From NCBI GenBank assembly GCA_030762935.1, contig CM060893.1:12816001-12880000 (forward strand): 64,000 nt of DNA, in the 5' to 3' direction. Made by a program: the position numbers and the translations under genes. Below are positions 32,705 to 44,020 of this stretch, piece after piece. Under the pieces are notes generated by a model. That model saw only the letters and a list, made by a program, of their open reading frames with translations, was not told the DNA's origin and did no database searches. The stretch comes from Hymenopus coronatus (taxonomy: Eukaryota; Arthropoda; Insecta; Mantodea; Hymenopodidae). How positions within the stretch are numbered: position 1 is the first letter of the stretch; the number at the start of each line of letters is the position of its first letter.

Positions 32705-34200
32705 CACACTAAACATATACAGGGCACCATAAATATATCATCAAGGCTTAAATGTCACCCCCAAAGTAAAATATTTTTCAAGAACTACATATCCAGTGTG
32801 TGCTTATCTACAATTAATGAAAGGGACAAGGTATGCAAGTCATGAAAATGGGAAATTTGCTGTTTGAAAGAGATTTCTGCCATAGTTGCACTTGCTGACC
32901 AATACCAAAGAATGACACACTGACCTACAGGATGCATATATTGTTTCTCTTTCTAGAAAAACAAATGAATCTACCATGTAAAGCATTGAAAGAACAACGT
33001 TTTTTCCATAGTGTACCATTCTTATAACCAGACTATAAAAAGGATTTAAATAAAACCAATCCCATAGCAACACACTATCTTTATATGCTGCTTGAAAAAA
33101 GTAATACATCTGCAAAAAATAAAATAGGCATTTTTAGGTTCCATAAAACACCTTCCATAGATTTACATTTTATACAAAACATGAATATATTTAACTAGTC
33201 TTAGTTTTCATACACATACAAAATAGGCATCTAACCTAAAATCTGAGGTCTAATCATAGAACATGATACCAACATTTGAAAATATTTACTCTTCAGATAT
33301 ACAGGGTATGAAAGTAAAGTTAATATTTATAAATGGCACATTTACATATTCCAAATCTCAATGACATTTTCATGCAAACATCCAGCTTTTTCTTTGCCAA
33401 TAAATTATTACATTTGTTTCTGGTCTTCCAAACTTGGCACACACAAGTAGTAAACTCATGATATTAGAGCACTAACATTATGCAACAATGGATAATTTTC
33501 ATTCTTTAGCTGAATATTTGTGAACATGAAAGAACAAGAGTGATGATAATGGGAACAAAAGGCAATGAAGAACATCACAATAAAAACGTTTAACAAATTC
33601 AGTGTATCAAAAATAATGAAAAGCTTCAATGAAACTGGAAGCATAAAAGACAAACAAAATCTAGAAGATCAAAGAATGTTACAGGCAGAGAAAAGGTCCT
33701 CAATATGTAGTTATCCATTGAGAAATTATGAATAAACCTAATAGAGAGGTGGCATATAAATGAGCAAGAGTTGCAAAGAAACAGCCAAATGGGTAAAATT
33801 TCTCTATATTCAAAATGTAACATCCGGATGCCCAGATGTCTCCTGGAAAGCACCTACTTGTTTGTTGACAAGTTGTGTGACACCATGATTCAAATGCGTC
33901 TGATGCTCGGTGATTACAAGACCATCCTTAGTGTGGTCTTCAACACCTCATGGGCACGCTAAGGAAGGAGACTGCCCCTACCTTGAGGACTAGGAGCCTT
34001 TGCTATAATGGGAACAGGATCATCAATCCAGGGACGTCGATATAGATCATCTAGGGGTAAGGGGTATGACCACCTGGGACACCTAATGAGGGATTCCACA
34101 TCAAGTCGAAGAGCAGATGGAAATGAATAAGTACGTGGCATATTGCTTTACAGGGCTAGAAATTAGGCTAACTATGCTTACTCTCATCATGACACTTACA
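32705..34200. other. SMG1 intron, partly GC-richer near 33830-34140
   Basis: Mostly AT-rich. The 310 bases at 33830-34140 have higher GC and open frames on both strands (+ frame 33771-33962 and - frame 33959-34141), the latter with RRPWIDDPVPII. I recognise neither. It may be a fragment of an inserted element or processed transcript. Confidence 0.3.
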
Positions 34201-34235
34201 TTGCCTTAAAGATGTACAAAATTAACTACACATAC

Positions 34236-34396
34236 CTTCACCATGGACTTCAACAAAGTGCGAACCTCTGACATCAGTTTGTAATGTACCGAGATTCTGT
34301 TGCGAACTGTCATTACGTGGCCCTTCAGCGTCTCATGAGCAAGGAACAGTGACTCCTGCTGCTTTACCATAGTCTGCTGAAGAGTTTTCACGGTTC
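34236..34396 (-). CDS. SMG1: SMG1, exon of the helical region
   Basis: 161 bases, acceptor TTATGTTACAG, donor AAG then GTATGT. Two bases complete a glycine codon, and the exon ends on a codon boundary. It encodes TVKTLQQTMVKQQESLFLAH, then NRISVHYKLMSEVRTLLKSM and VK. This matches in order the Q-rich helix and the HLLKAMAK-type end of the corresponding vertebrate SMG1 segment. Confidence 0.92.
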
Positions 34397-34486
34397 CTGT
34401 AACATAAACATTCCATAATTTGTGCAATCATTTTAAGTGATTAACTTCCATGGTTATAACTGAAATACTCAATGGATCGGTGACAT

Positions 34487-35385
34487 TTTTACTTTCTCTA
34501 CACTTACTATGTACATAGTGTATAGAGAAGGTATTGCACTCCACCCAAAAATTCGATACCGAGATTTCACTGAAAATATATGTTTCAACGTCTCCAATAT
34601 CTGAAAAAAGTATTTTCACAAAAAGGTCTGTGTGCGTGCGTGCGTGCGTGTGTGTGTGTGTGTGTCCCTGTGTGTCTGTGAACACGATAACTCAAAAACG
34701 AAAAGTCGGTAAAATACCAAACTTGGTATTTAAGTTTATATCTTCCAGGGATGCGACACAAAGATTTTGAGAAAAATCCCCCCACCCCAAACTACCCTTT
34801 ACATGGAAATTTTTTCGAAAATTTCGCTTTTCTCAAAAATGGTTCTAACGATTTTGATTAAAATATTGTATAATAAAGACATTTACCTGACAAATAAAAT
34901 GTATACTTTGAATTTTCTGGGAATAGCCCCTGAAGAGTAGTTTATTCTGGATGAATTTTACGGAATTTTGAATAACTGCTAAACCGTAAGAGATAGACAA
35001 AAAATTATTACACAAAAAAAGTAAAGCACGTTAAAACACACAATTTATGCTAAATACATTTTTTTCGTGGTGTTCATCATTTCTGTGACATTCCTTGTTT
35101 TTGGTTTCTGCTGTGAAAAACTTATACTTTGCTCATACAGGAATTTGTCAACTGCTGTCCATACAAACAAAGGAACCTCAGTGGCATAGCAACCAGCTTT
35201 TGACTATCACTTTAACCTATGGCACTCCCTTATTTTGCTTCTACTTACAAGGAAGCAAGTAATAAGACTATTTCTGCTAATTTTTTCTCGATGAGCATGA
35301 AGTAAATAGAAGCATTAACTTTTTAACAATAATTTGTTGCAGAGATGTAGAGAAAGTCATGTGAATGTAGCACATCAGATTTTTA
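34487..35385 (+). repeat. R1 repeat, copy 10, full length
   Basis: T-run, ACTTTCTCTACACTTACTAT head, GT/GTGC-rich microsatellite-like stretch, all internal blocks, GTGAATGTAGCACATCAGA tail, T-run. About 890 bases, longest because of the expanded GT stretch. In a SMG1 intron, antisense. Confidence 0.9.
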
Positions 35386-35389
35386 ACTT

Positions 35390-35998
35390 ATAAGTTTTCA
35401 CTCAGATCGTTTTCTACTTTGTTAAGGGTTTGTCCACTGGCATATGAAATTTCCACTAGACAGCAGTAAAACTGACATGGATGGCAGTGGAATACACCTG
35501 ACAATGCAGATAAATGTCTCTGCTCTGAAACATGTTCTGAGTGAAAAATTACAAAGCGATACTATAGTGTGATCAATCCGTTGACATTTACAATAAAGAC
35601 AACTTCACAGTCTGCTCACAGAAAATTCAAGATATACTTTACACATTTTTAATTTTCAATATTTTAATCCAAATTAAGAGCCATTTTTGAGATAATAGAT
35701 AACAGAACATTTTTGGGTGGAATAGAACACCTCTAACTGCAATAAAAATGGTAAATAAAACATTTTGGATTAAAGGCAATTCAGTTATTACTTCTGGGAT
35801 TATTTTTTATTTTTCAAGTTTTCTGTATTCAGTGTTACATTATTTCCTTGGCTTAGGTTTTTACTTTTACAGCACTCATTTTAGTCTCTCATGTTGACTG
35901 TAGAGTAGATATATTTCTCTCTCTGTATATGCTAGAAAGCATATACTATTTTTCAATTGTTACTTGGGTCTAAGAAAGAGTATCTTATCTTGTGTCCT
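35390..35998. other. SMG1 intron, no recognisable element
   Basis: AT-rich; no repeat or coding signal beyond short R1-like words (AAAATTCAAGATATAC near 35620). Confidence 0.3.
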
Positions 35999-36001
35999 TA
36001 C

Positions 36002-36149
36002 CTGAGATGATCGTCTCTGCATTACTAATCCAGGTATGGTCTATTGGACCATCTGGAGCCATCAGCTGCACCAAGCTCTCTTCTGCTGGTGTCACAGGTT
36101 GATCACATGCTGCTACCAATGCACAGCCTTTCTCGCACTGTTCCACCAA
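36002..36149 (-). CDS. SMG1: SMG1, exon of the helical region
   Basis: 148 bases, acceptor TTGTGTTCCAG, donor CAG then GTAAGG. Phase 0 in, phase 1 out. It encodes LVEQCEKGCALVAACDQPVT, then EESLVQLMAPDGPIDHTWI and ETIISG. Aligns by position with the LIKRCQQMCSFASQ segment of vertebrate SMG1 (C-x3-C pattern kept). Confidence 0.9.
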
Positions 36150-36432
36150 CTGGAACACAATAGAGATATGTGTCAGCCACCAACATCTTGTTAACATACA
36201 CCACTTGCTAATAAAACTTCCAGGAAAGCATTTAATGACATGAAATTTAGAAAACGTAAAATGATAAGCGCAGTAATGTAGTGTTATTGTATCAAGATTG
36301 GTATGTGTTATTTGTATTAGATTTTAAGTTCATCATTTCTAATTGATATGTTTTGTATACAATTTATTTTTATCATTGTAAATTATTTTTATAAATATTA
36401 ATTGTGCAGTTATACTTTGTCAACTGAGGAAA

Positions 36433-36502
<70 letters not shown>
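36433..36502. repeat. (AAT)n microsatellite
   Basis: About 23 uninterrupted AAT units in a SMG1 intron. The 60-codon minus-strand frame there is a poly-isoleucine artefact. Confidence 0.97.
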
Positions 36503-36503
<1 letters not shown>

Positions 36504-36509
36504 CATAAT

Positions 36510-37270
36510 AATATGTACAAAAATTACAAATAAAATAAATGGGAATTCAGTTTTATAAGGATCCTTGAAAAACTGGTGGTATTGCTTGTTTCTGTCATAC
36601 ATCCTGAAATTCTTGCTGGTAATATAATAATCATATTAAAAACAAAAAACACCACTTCCTGGGCTACACACAGATTTCTAATTCATATTTTATGGTCCGT
36701 ATCATGAATTATACACAACTGTCTCAAAAATGGGAAATTTACATCTTGCAGTCATAGAATGAGAATAAGATAAACAATTTACACGAGGGAGTTGATTCAA
36801 CTCATCCATTATTAAATATTTGCACTCATTTACTACTGGTTTCTACAGGTCACTAATGGTACAATCAATCTTAAATCTGCATGTTATGCATTTTGTTGCA
36901 ACCCAGTGAAGTGGCAACATGATTGTGTGATGATGATGATTATGCTTAATTGAGGATACTCAATTACGTGGTCATTAACATCTTTATAAAATAGATCACG
37001 GCAAAAGCCAGATATAAAGATGAATTTACAGAACTATGAAGAAGTACAAAAACTTCAAAGTCTTTTTGACCACTTGGTACACCAATTAATAAATTTAGTC
37101 CGTAATCTTGAGTTGCAGTATACGCACCATGCACGCTACTCTGGCGGCAAGTTTGGTAACTAACAAGAAGATATTAGAGACAGTGGAGTAAGAATATTAG
37201 GTGTGCTATAAGACATGAAGTATCGAACCTCCTGAAAATGTAAATACTACAAGAAGGCGGTAAGGGAACA
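36510..37270. other. SMG1 intron, no recognisable element
   Basis: AT-rich DNA between the microsatellite and the THAP fossil. The last part (about 37010-37270) may be 5' sequence of the element carrying the THAP domain. Confidence 0.3.
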
Positions 37271-37275
37271 ATATC

Positions 37276-37410
37276 TGCTGTGTTGTAGGATGTAATAATA
37301 CCTTCAAGAACATTTAATCTTTTCCCACATGGAAAACTGAAGTGCAAAGAAAAAATCTATGGATTCAAGCTGTACATTGAAAGAAGTACACTAATTTTGC
37401 ATTGTACCTC
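37276..37410 (+). pseudogene. THAP zinc-finger fossil
   Basis: One frame reads CCVVGCNNTFKNI, stop, SFPTWKTEVQRKNLWIQAVH, stop, KKYTNFAL. The C-x4-C start, the F-P segment and the K-x-W-x2-A core fit the THAP DNA-binding domain. The later CEPH part is not evident. THAP domains occur in P-element and related transposases and in host proteins. With two stops this is a dead fragment. A frame at 37563-37913 (CAAFTSSEVKGQD) might be a later piece of the same element, with low certainty. Confidence 0.5.
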
Positions 37411-38113
37411 AAAGCAAAAACATACGCTTAAAAATTAACTGCAGCGTGGATAATGTTGTTTAGAAATGAATGCTAACTTTTTTAAGTTAATAAATAGAGA
37501 CTCTAAATACTGTTAATATTAGATTAAACAACACATTATGGGAATAGTGTCAATTATTATTATTGCTATTATTATTACTTTTATTTTTATTATTAATATT
37601 TATGTATGTATTACGTATTGTGTACGTATTACTATTCATACTTTATATTTTATTTTTAGTCCTGAGGGGCCATCGTGAGAACCAAAGCCCACAACAAAAA
37701 TGTGCAGCATTCACTTCATCGGAAGTAAAAGGTCAGGACATTCCCACAGTTCAGCATATGTTCCCCCAGTATATTTCCAGATGTGTACAAAAAGATTTTG
37801 ACCTTTTGAAACAGCACAAATGTATGCACTTTATAGGCAGGAAACCACAAATAATATCTACATCGCACATGGCATCCACTTTTAACTGTCCTCCTAATAA
37901 GCACAAAGCATGACACGGAGTGGTGCCACCAGTACGATTTTCTGGTCTGTGCATGGTGCCTATAGTGCATTAGAATTTCATGCTTTCTTATGTTTATGGT
38001 GAAAAACCTTAATACTTTGAATCTGACCACAAAACCATAAATATGTCTCCTTTGTCATACAATTATAAAAAAATCCCCCTTCTGCATGTTTTTGGAACAG
38101 TAAAACTACTAAC

Positions 38114-38436
38114 CTGCAGGAAAGTAGTATCATTTGCTATTCCTTCCGATGTCCTGGTGCGCAGTGCCTCATGATGTAGAAGAGAGTTGCATGTAGTACC
38201 AACTACTGCTGCAAGTCGCTGCTCCACATTCAACCTCTCTGAGCGACTCCTCACTGCTGATTCAAATGCAGCCATTACCTCACTGAGGGCAGGGTTTGCT
38301 CCTGCTGCCCACTTTAGACGCTGTTCTACACTTGTCACTAGAGCACTCTGCTGTTCTCGGGCTTCTGTCAGTCTTGGCTGCACGGCTTGGAGAGCAGAAG
38401 ATGTTTTGCGAAGTTCTAGCATAAAGGCTGGTCGAC
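38114..38436 (-). CDS. SMG1: SMG1, exon with the EQRLKWA block
   Basis: 323 bases, acceptor TTTGATCACAG, donor CAG then GTTAGT. It begins with GT of a serine codon shared with the previous exon and ends on a codon boundary. It encodes RPAFMLELRKTSSALQAVQP, then VEQRLKWAAGANPAL, then HEALRTRTSEGIAND. The EQRLKWA-GANPAL and ESLRTRT-type segments are near-identical landmarks of SMG1 from vertebrates to arthropods. Confidence 0.95.
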
Positions 38437-38499
38437 CTGTGATCAAATAAAATGTTACTCTTTAACAGTGGCATAGTGTGAAATAAAAACATGGGAACA

Positions 38500-39200
38500 C
38501 TATAATTTAAATCCCCTAATACTAGAAATAAACATGGAGGTGGATATTCATAAATTACATTAACATTGGGAATGAAAATAATAAAAAAGAATGCTTAAAT
38601 AATGGTTATATTGAATATTGAAAGCTAGCACTTATACAAATTTTACGTACAACAAATTCATTTGTTAGTTCTTTTGTTACGAATGTGTCAAAAACCTTCT
38701 CGATAAAGGCAACATCTAAGAATAGTTCTCCTAAAAGTTTTTCTTCTACAGCTACCTTACAAAAAGAGTGATTTGTCATTTAATTTTAAGAAGATTTTAA
38801 TACTAGTTGTAACAAGATATGTTACTCCCCAATGTAATAGCTTAGTCACCTCATGTAGCGAAGCTATATAATTTACAACCAAATACTTCAGTAGATTTTG
38901 TGGTGACATGGTTTTGCTCATCTACCTAAATATTGAAAAATTCATTTCAACAAGCTGGTCTGAATTAAAATGATCAGAGTGCTGCTTTATTAGTTTGAAA
39001 ATTTTGAGTTGTAGAACATTTCAAATAGGATTTAATTTAAACGAATTAATAATGACAACAAATTAATAATAATGACCTCCATACTGAATGAAAGTAAGTC
39101 ATATTTCACTGCATAGAGCCTTGGAACAGCCCTAGTTTGAGTTGTCTAGAAATCCTAGAAGTACCGATATATCACGTTACTTTTGAGGTTTACTTGCCGA
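38500..39200. other. SMG1 intron, no recognisable element
   Basis: AT-rich; no repeat or coding signal recognised. Confidence 0.3.
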
Positions 39201-39293
39201 ATTACATAAAGGAACGGGAGAGAGCAATGACAAAAGGTTTGAATCTTGGTTTTTCAAGTTTGAGGGCAGAATAACACCAGATGTTAAACTTAC

Positions 39294-39587
39294 TTAGTGG
39301 AGCAGCTCCCTGCAACATTAGTACATCTTCATGTAGCCAATGGTGCGCCGTCAGCTGCAGTTGTAGACGTTGTAGTGTAGAACGTTGGGCCTCCACCTGC
39401 TGTTGGAGATGATGTGCCACTTCCCTGCGTCGCCATGTCTGTTCCAATGTGCTTGTTAGTCCTGAAGCCTGCGCCAGCGTCCCAGCTGTGAAGTGTCCAG
39501 TTTTCACACAGAGATCCACTGCCTTACGACACAATTCCTCCAGCGAGACCTTGTTCTCAGCGCCAATATCTCTCTGCTCCACCTCCA
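39294..39587 (-). CDS. SMG1: SMG1, exon with the GAENKVS block
   Basis: 294 bases, acceptor ACATGTTACAG, donor CTAA then GTAAGT. Phase 1 on both sides. It encodes VEVEQRDIGAENKVSLEELC across the junction, then RKAVDLCVKTGHF, LEQTWRRREVAHHLQ, LQRLQLQLTAHHWLHEDVLM. It matches the vertebrate [20 protein letters not shown] segment and the following W-x-HEDLL segment. Confidence 0.95.
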
Positions 39588-39689
39588 CTGTAACATGTTA
39601 AATGTGAGCCTCACTACTAAACCCTAAGAGAAGCAACTAAAGTGATGATCGGATAATCAATTTAAAATGTCATGTAGCTGAGTGTTGAA

Positions 39690-40560
39690 TACTAGCTGAT
39701 TCACCAATGATGATGGTGAATGGAGTTTAAGGGCACTCAACTTCCATGGTCAACAGCATCCATAAAAAACAAAACATGGCTATATACACAGCTAAAATGC
39801 ATGTAAAATTAACCAGTAATAAAATTACAACTAAAGGAAGATATAAAATCCAGGGTAAAAGAGCTATTTATTCTTAAAAAACCAGGAGTTTTGATAAAAC
39901 CATTTAAAATGAATAAAAATAGCAGTAAAAAAAAAACAAAAAAAAAACAAGAATATAGCTCTATTAAAAAGCGTCAAATAAAAAATAAGTTAAAACATTT
40001 AAAAAACCAGACTGACCACTCAAGTGGCACACCAAATAAAAAAAAAAACAACTAAAACCTGAGTGATAAAGGAACTTCGGATAAAAATTTGAAAACCATG
40101 TTCACAAGACAGGCCGGCATGAGAGGACCACATTCTAGCAACACATGACTGGAAGTTCTTCCTGACAGAGCAGACACAACATGGTTAAGGGTAACTGTGA
40201 GTAAAATTACAGTGGCCAATCCGTAAGCGAGCCAATAGCACCTCCTCTTGGCAACATATACCCTGTTTACAGGTAGGTCTTTCACTTCTCGTAGCTTGTT
40301 GCCATGGAGCAAACTTCTCTCTGCACAAGCCTAAAGTCTGTAGACATTATGCAATGAAGTGCAGTATTGGGCTCCGTGGTTGCCATCTTTGCTGCCAAAT
40401 CAGCCAGTCCATTGCCCGACAAATCAACGTGACCAGGAATCCAAGTACAGGCCACATGCAAAATGTGGAGCGTGTCCTGAATATGCTCTACGATAGGATG
40501 ATAGATGTACAGCTCACAAAGACTTTGACTCACCAATGCTACATGGGTGGTTGTTAAATG
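39690..40560 (-). mobile_element. Jockey-like LINE, 3' end with RNase H
   Basis: Minus strand: SQSLCELYIYHPIVEHIQD, then CTWIPGHVDLSGNGLADLAA (the W-x-PGH...GN-x-x-AD motif of RNase H), then after a frameshift KRRCYWLAYGLATVILL and a tail. From about 40050 down to 39690 the A-rich, non-coding 3' end resembles the block at 43445-43830, so both belong to one family. It lies in the SMG1 intron, sense orientation. Confidence 0.75.
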
Positions 40561-41285
40561 CTGAAATTCATTTATCTCCTTCTTGTATTCTTTATAAAAT
40601 GGTTACACAAAGTTCTGTAAGATAAATTCTCCACAATATGTTTCTAGCATCTAGAAAAGACATTAATTACATATTACACATATACAGATATTAACTTACA
40701 ACATTACATTACATCACTATTCATAAATACATCAAATGAATTAAATGGTCTGTTTACCAGCCATATATAAATCTATTACCCAAAAGTTTTAGCTGCTTCA
40801 GGTAGCTTATTGAACATAATCCCATTGTAAAAGAAGGCATTTGTTCTAAGAGCTGTATCTCGGATAATCTAATTTATATTTATTTCTTGTATTGAACTTT
40901 TGAAATTCGGTCCTTGCTACACATTGGTTTTAGTGCAGATTAGTGATCAGTAAATTAACAGGTTTACACAGTCATTACCTCTAATTTTGCAAATAGTGGT
41001 TTGCAATGGTAATTGTTTTACTTAAAAGCATTTTCAGTGCTCTTTTCCACAGAAGTAAGATTTTGTGAACATCAGTTGAATGCCCCTACAAATACATTTC
41101 ATATCTAATGTGTGTTTTCAAACAGACGAAACATCCTCTTAATATTTGTGCAAATATGTATGGGAATTTTGCAGATGTATTTCTTAGCACCTTAAATCTA
41201 CCAAGTTCCAACATTATCAATGAACTATCTGGAAAGGTCATATAGGATAAAGATGATTTATGAAACAGTAATCTAGGGTATGTCA
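40561..41285. other. SMG1 intron, no recognisable element
   Basis: AT-rich; nothing recognised on either strand. Confidence 0.3.
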
Positions 41286-41289
41286 AAGG

Positions 41290-41900
41290 ATTGACTAAAG
41301 ATAGATATGATTAACAGGATGTTTTGTAATGAAGTTTTGGGTTTACCAAAATGTTCACTAGAAGTGGGTTTGGCAGGACTACATAGGAAGGGTAGGAACA
41401 AAAGCTAAACTGTAGAATTTTGAAATATTGGTTTAAATTAATTAAAGGGCAGCACTTCGATAAAAGATTGTATGAGATGTCAAGAGATGGAATCAGAAGA
41501 AAGAGTTGATATGGAGAGGTGGGAAAACTGTTAGAGGACACTGAAATGGGAGATGTTTGGCAAAAAAGAGGTAAGCAGTATAAGTGCATTTTGGAAAGAA
41601 AAGACAGTGAGTGGAAGAAATAGAGAAGCAAGAGATTTGGGCAAGTTTTGAGAATAAAGTTCTTTAAATCTGTATAAAATACTATCAAGAAATTAGAATG
41701 GCCGAAATAAACATATACAACTTTGGTCATTTTAGAAGAACATGTGTTGTGTGGATGCACACTGGGATTTATTCCTAAAAGGTTTAAGGAAAGACTTTGC
41801 AGAAAGATTTATTTTGTGTGGGGGCTTAGCTGACACTTTTCATTATTTAACAGGGTGTGAAAAAGTAAAATGTGTCTTCAATGGAAAATGGAATACGTTA
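41290..41900 (+). mobile_element. LINE fragment, C-terminal end of ORF2
   Basis: Purine-rich + strand with pieces such as LRKDFAERFILCGGLADTFH, then YLTGCEKVK. The C-G-G...H-x-L-x2-C spacing fits the zinc-finger end of non-LTR retrotransposons, and the upstream GNK-type stretch parallels that at 17530-18250. The 149-codon minus-strand frame (41311-41760) is its antisense shadow. Confidence 0.5.
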
Positions 41901-42062
41901 CCACAATATGCACAATTTAGTATTTTTTTTTTAAACAAAAAAATACAGTTCCGGAAGGCTTGTCAGGACTCCAGCGCTGTATTCCTTTTTTTTCCCCGTT
42001 TTTTTTTTTTCCAGTTTCCTATATTTCCTTAGTTGACTTTATTATTCTTAACGTTTTCCTTT

Positions 42063-42200
42063 TACATATACATACACAAACATAGACACATTTACAAACA
42101 CAGAAACACCCACGCCCAAGGCGGGACTTGAACCCATGATCCTGTGCACTAAAGCGAGACACTTTAGCGAGCATGGCCATCGGGATTGGCAGTCTTCAAT
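42063..42200 (-). mobile_element. SINE-D candidate, tRNA-like head
   Basis: On the minus strand GCCAATCCCGATGGCCATGC is A-box-like, and GGGTTCAAGTCCC is a good B box. On the + strand these are preceded by an ACACA-rich run (CATACACAAACATAGACAC). The same order, ACACAC run then tRNA-like head in reverse, recurs at 63820-63998. No anticodon-bearing full cloverleaf was made out. Confidence 0.5.
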
Positions 42201-42583
42201 CCATAGCAGTTAAAATGTTGACCAGATATGAGGGTAGGGTACTTAAGGGGGAATTTCTATGAAAAGCAGGGATAAGTGAATGGCAAATATAAGAATAAAC
42301 ATATAAGCACACATTAATGTATTGTAAATGCTCTTTACTATAACTATAACCTGGAGGTGAAGCTATGGGTGAACCTTAGTAGAGTGCTACATTGCTTTTA
42401 AATATATGATTTGTTACATTGTTTATACTTTGTTGGAATTAAAAATAGAATTTTCATTCATTCAATTTTTCCAATAGCCTAGAATTTTCAAAATTGGTTT
42501 GTAGGTTTAGAAAATTGTCCCACCATGCTAATACATCAATAGGGGAATGTAAGTTGTGGTGGGCAAATGACCATATAACTCAC

Positions 42584-42845
42584 CTGTCACATTCAAGCCA
42601 ATTCTGGTCAACAGGAGACAGAGGGCCAAAGCAAGAGTTTGAGATGTCACCCCCAACAGTTGGCGGCTCACATAGTCTGCAGTGAAACGTCTGATTGGTT
42701 TGTTGAGGTGATCGTCATCAAGCACATTGGACATTCCTCGAGCAACCTGGCCACAAAGTGTGAAGAACTCCTGCATTGTCTGCAATCTCTTCACCACAAA
42801 GATATCCTCCAGAACTTTGCGTGTTGCATCGTTGAACACTGGAGC
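42584..42845 (-). CDS. SMG1: SMG1, first exon present in the window
   Basis: 262 bases, acceptor ACATGTTCTAG, donor ACAG then GTGAGT. Phase 0 in, phase 1 out. It encodes APVFNDATRKVLEDIFVVKR, then TMQEFFTLCGQVARGM and RRFTADYVSRQLLGV, then LALALCLLLTRIGLNVT. It matches the RFTADFVRQLL and LGLTLC segments after the kinase domain of vertebrate SMG1. The next upstream exon should end on a codon boundary. I could not find it between 42846 and 64000. Confidence 0.93.
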
Positions 42846-42849
42846 CTAG

Positions 42850-43440
42850 AACATGTTTCATACTTTCATTTCAGTCCACAGTTCTGAATTATTATATGTA
42901 TACTTCCTTAACCAGATAAATTAATCAGGGTTGCAGAACCTTCATTGTCTCATTAGTTATTACATTGCATAGGCGCTGACCTATCAAAAAAGTCATAGTT
43001 GTGGATCCTCTGCTCGTTGTTTACACACAGGATGGGTCAAATAAAGAGTACAATGAAAGTAATAATCCCTAAATAAAGTAGAAAATCATTAATGACTCAT
43101 CACAAATTTACACATGCACAGCTCTATTGTCTAGTCATTGGGTGTGCAAGTGTGGCACTTTGTGTCATGGCCCAGTGATGTAATCTCTCCCACTACATCA
43201 GTATGATGTCTAATTGTTCTGTTCTGAGCACAGAGAAGCACTGGCTGCATGGACCACCTAATGCACACAACATGAACAGGATGTCAAAGTGAAAACTTTT
43301 CCATGCTGGGTGAAAAAATGATTATACTGTTTTAAGAATAATCATAAAATTAATGACTCATTTATTCGAAACTATTATGCACATCACAGTTCAGTGCACG
43401 AAGGCATAGGGAGAAATACACAGCCCATATGCTTTTTATT
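42850..43440. other. No recognisable element
   Basis: SMG1 intron if the gene continues upstream. No exon, SINE or R1 seen. Confidence 0.3.
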
Positions 43441-43444
43441 ATTG

Positions 43445-43910
43445 GTGGTCGAGGTGGTGATGAGTAGGTTTTAGGGCGCTCAACAGCTGGGTCATCAGGG
43501 CCCACCAGAAACATTAGGTCAAAGGTTAAAAAATCAAGGAATGCATCTTAAAAAGGACTAATATACCAATTAAAATTCAAATAAAACTTCCCATGGTAGA
43601 AAACCAAAGGGAGCTTAAAACAATTAAAACATGGGAGCTAAAAGGTGTGACTAAAACCAAATGTCTAAAACAATAGGCATATGTAACTAAAATGGAAAAG
43701 GTTAAAAGAACTGCAGCCTCCACACCAATAGCATATCAGAAGAAATAAAATAAAACTAACAACTATATAACAATTCTAAAAGGTAGGGATGATAAAAATT
43801 TAAAAAGCTGATCTACCACTCTGATATCATCTGCCAGAATTTGTTTGGTACCGGCCGGTAGTTGTAGAGTGGCTCGTAAACATGCTAGACAAGCACATGG
43901 GCAGTTAATT
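43445..43910 (-). mobile_element. Jockey-like LINE, 3' terminal part
   Basis: Shares with 39690-40050 the order TAGGTTTTAGGGCGCTCAAC (there GAGTTTAAGGGCACTCAAC), a CATCAGG-type word and a long AAAAC-rich stretch. Near 43830-43910 it keeps coding remnants of the ORF2 end on the minus strand. Second copy of that family's 3' end. Confidence 0.5.
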
Positions 43911-44020
43911 CTTGTCCACATCCTGAATTTGCACTAAAGTATCATATTTTTGGCTGGAATAAAATACTACTTCCTACTACAAAGCTACAGAGAAATTAAA
44001 AAAACCAGCTTTATAGGCTA

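Noticed and set aside
36420..36602. Minus-strand frame with a long poly-isoleucine run
   Set aside because: Translation of an (AAT)n microsatellite.
41311..41760. 149-codon minus-strand frame rich in Leu, Ser and Phe
   Set aside because: Antisense of a purine-rich LINE 3' end on the + strand.
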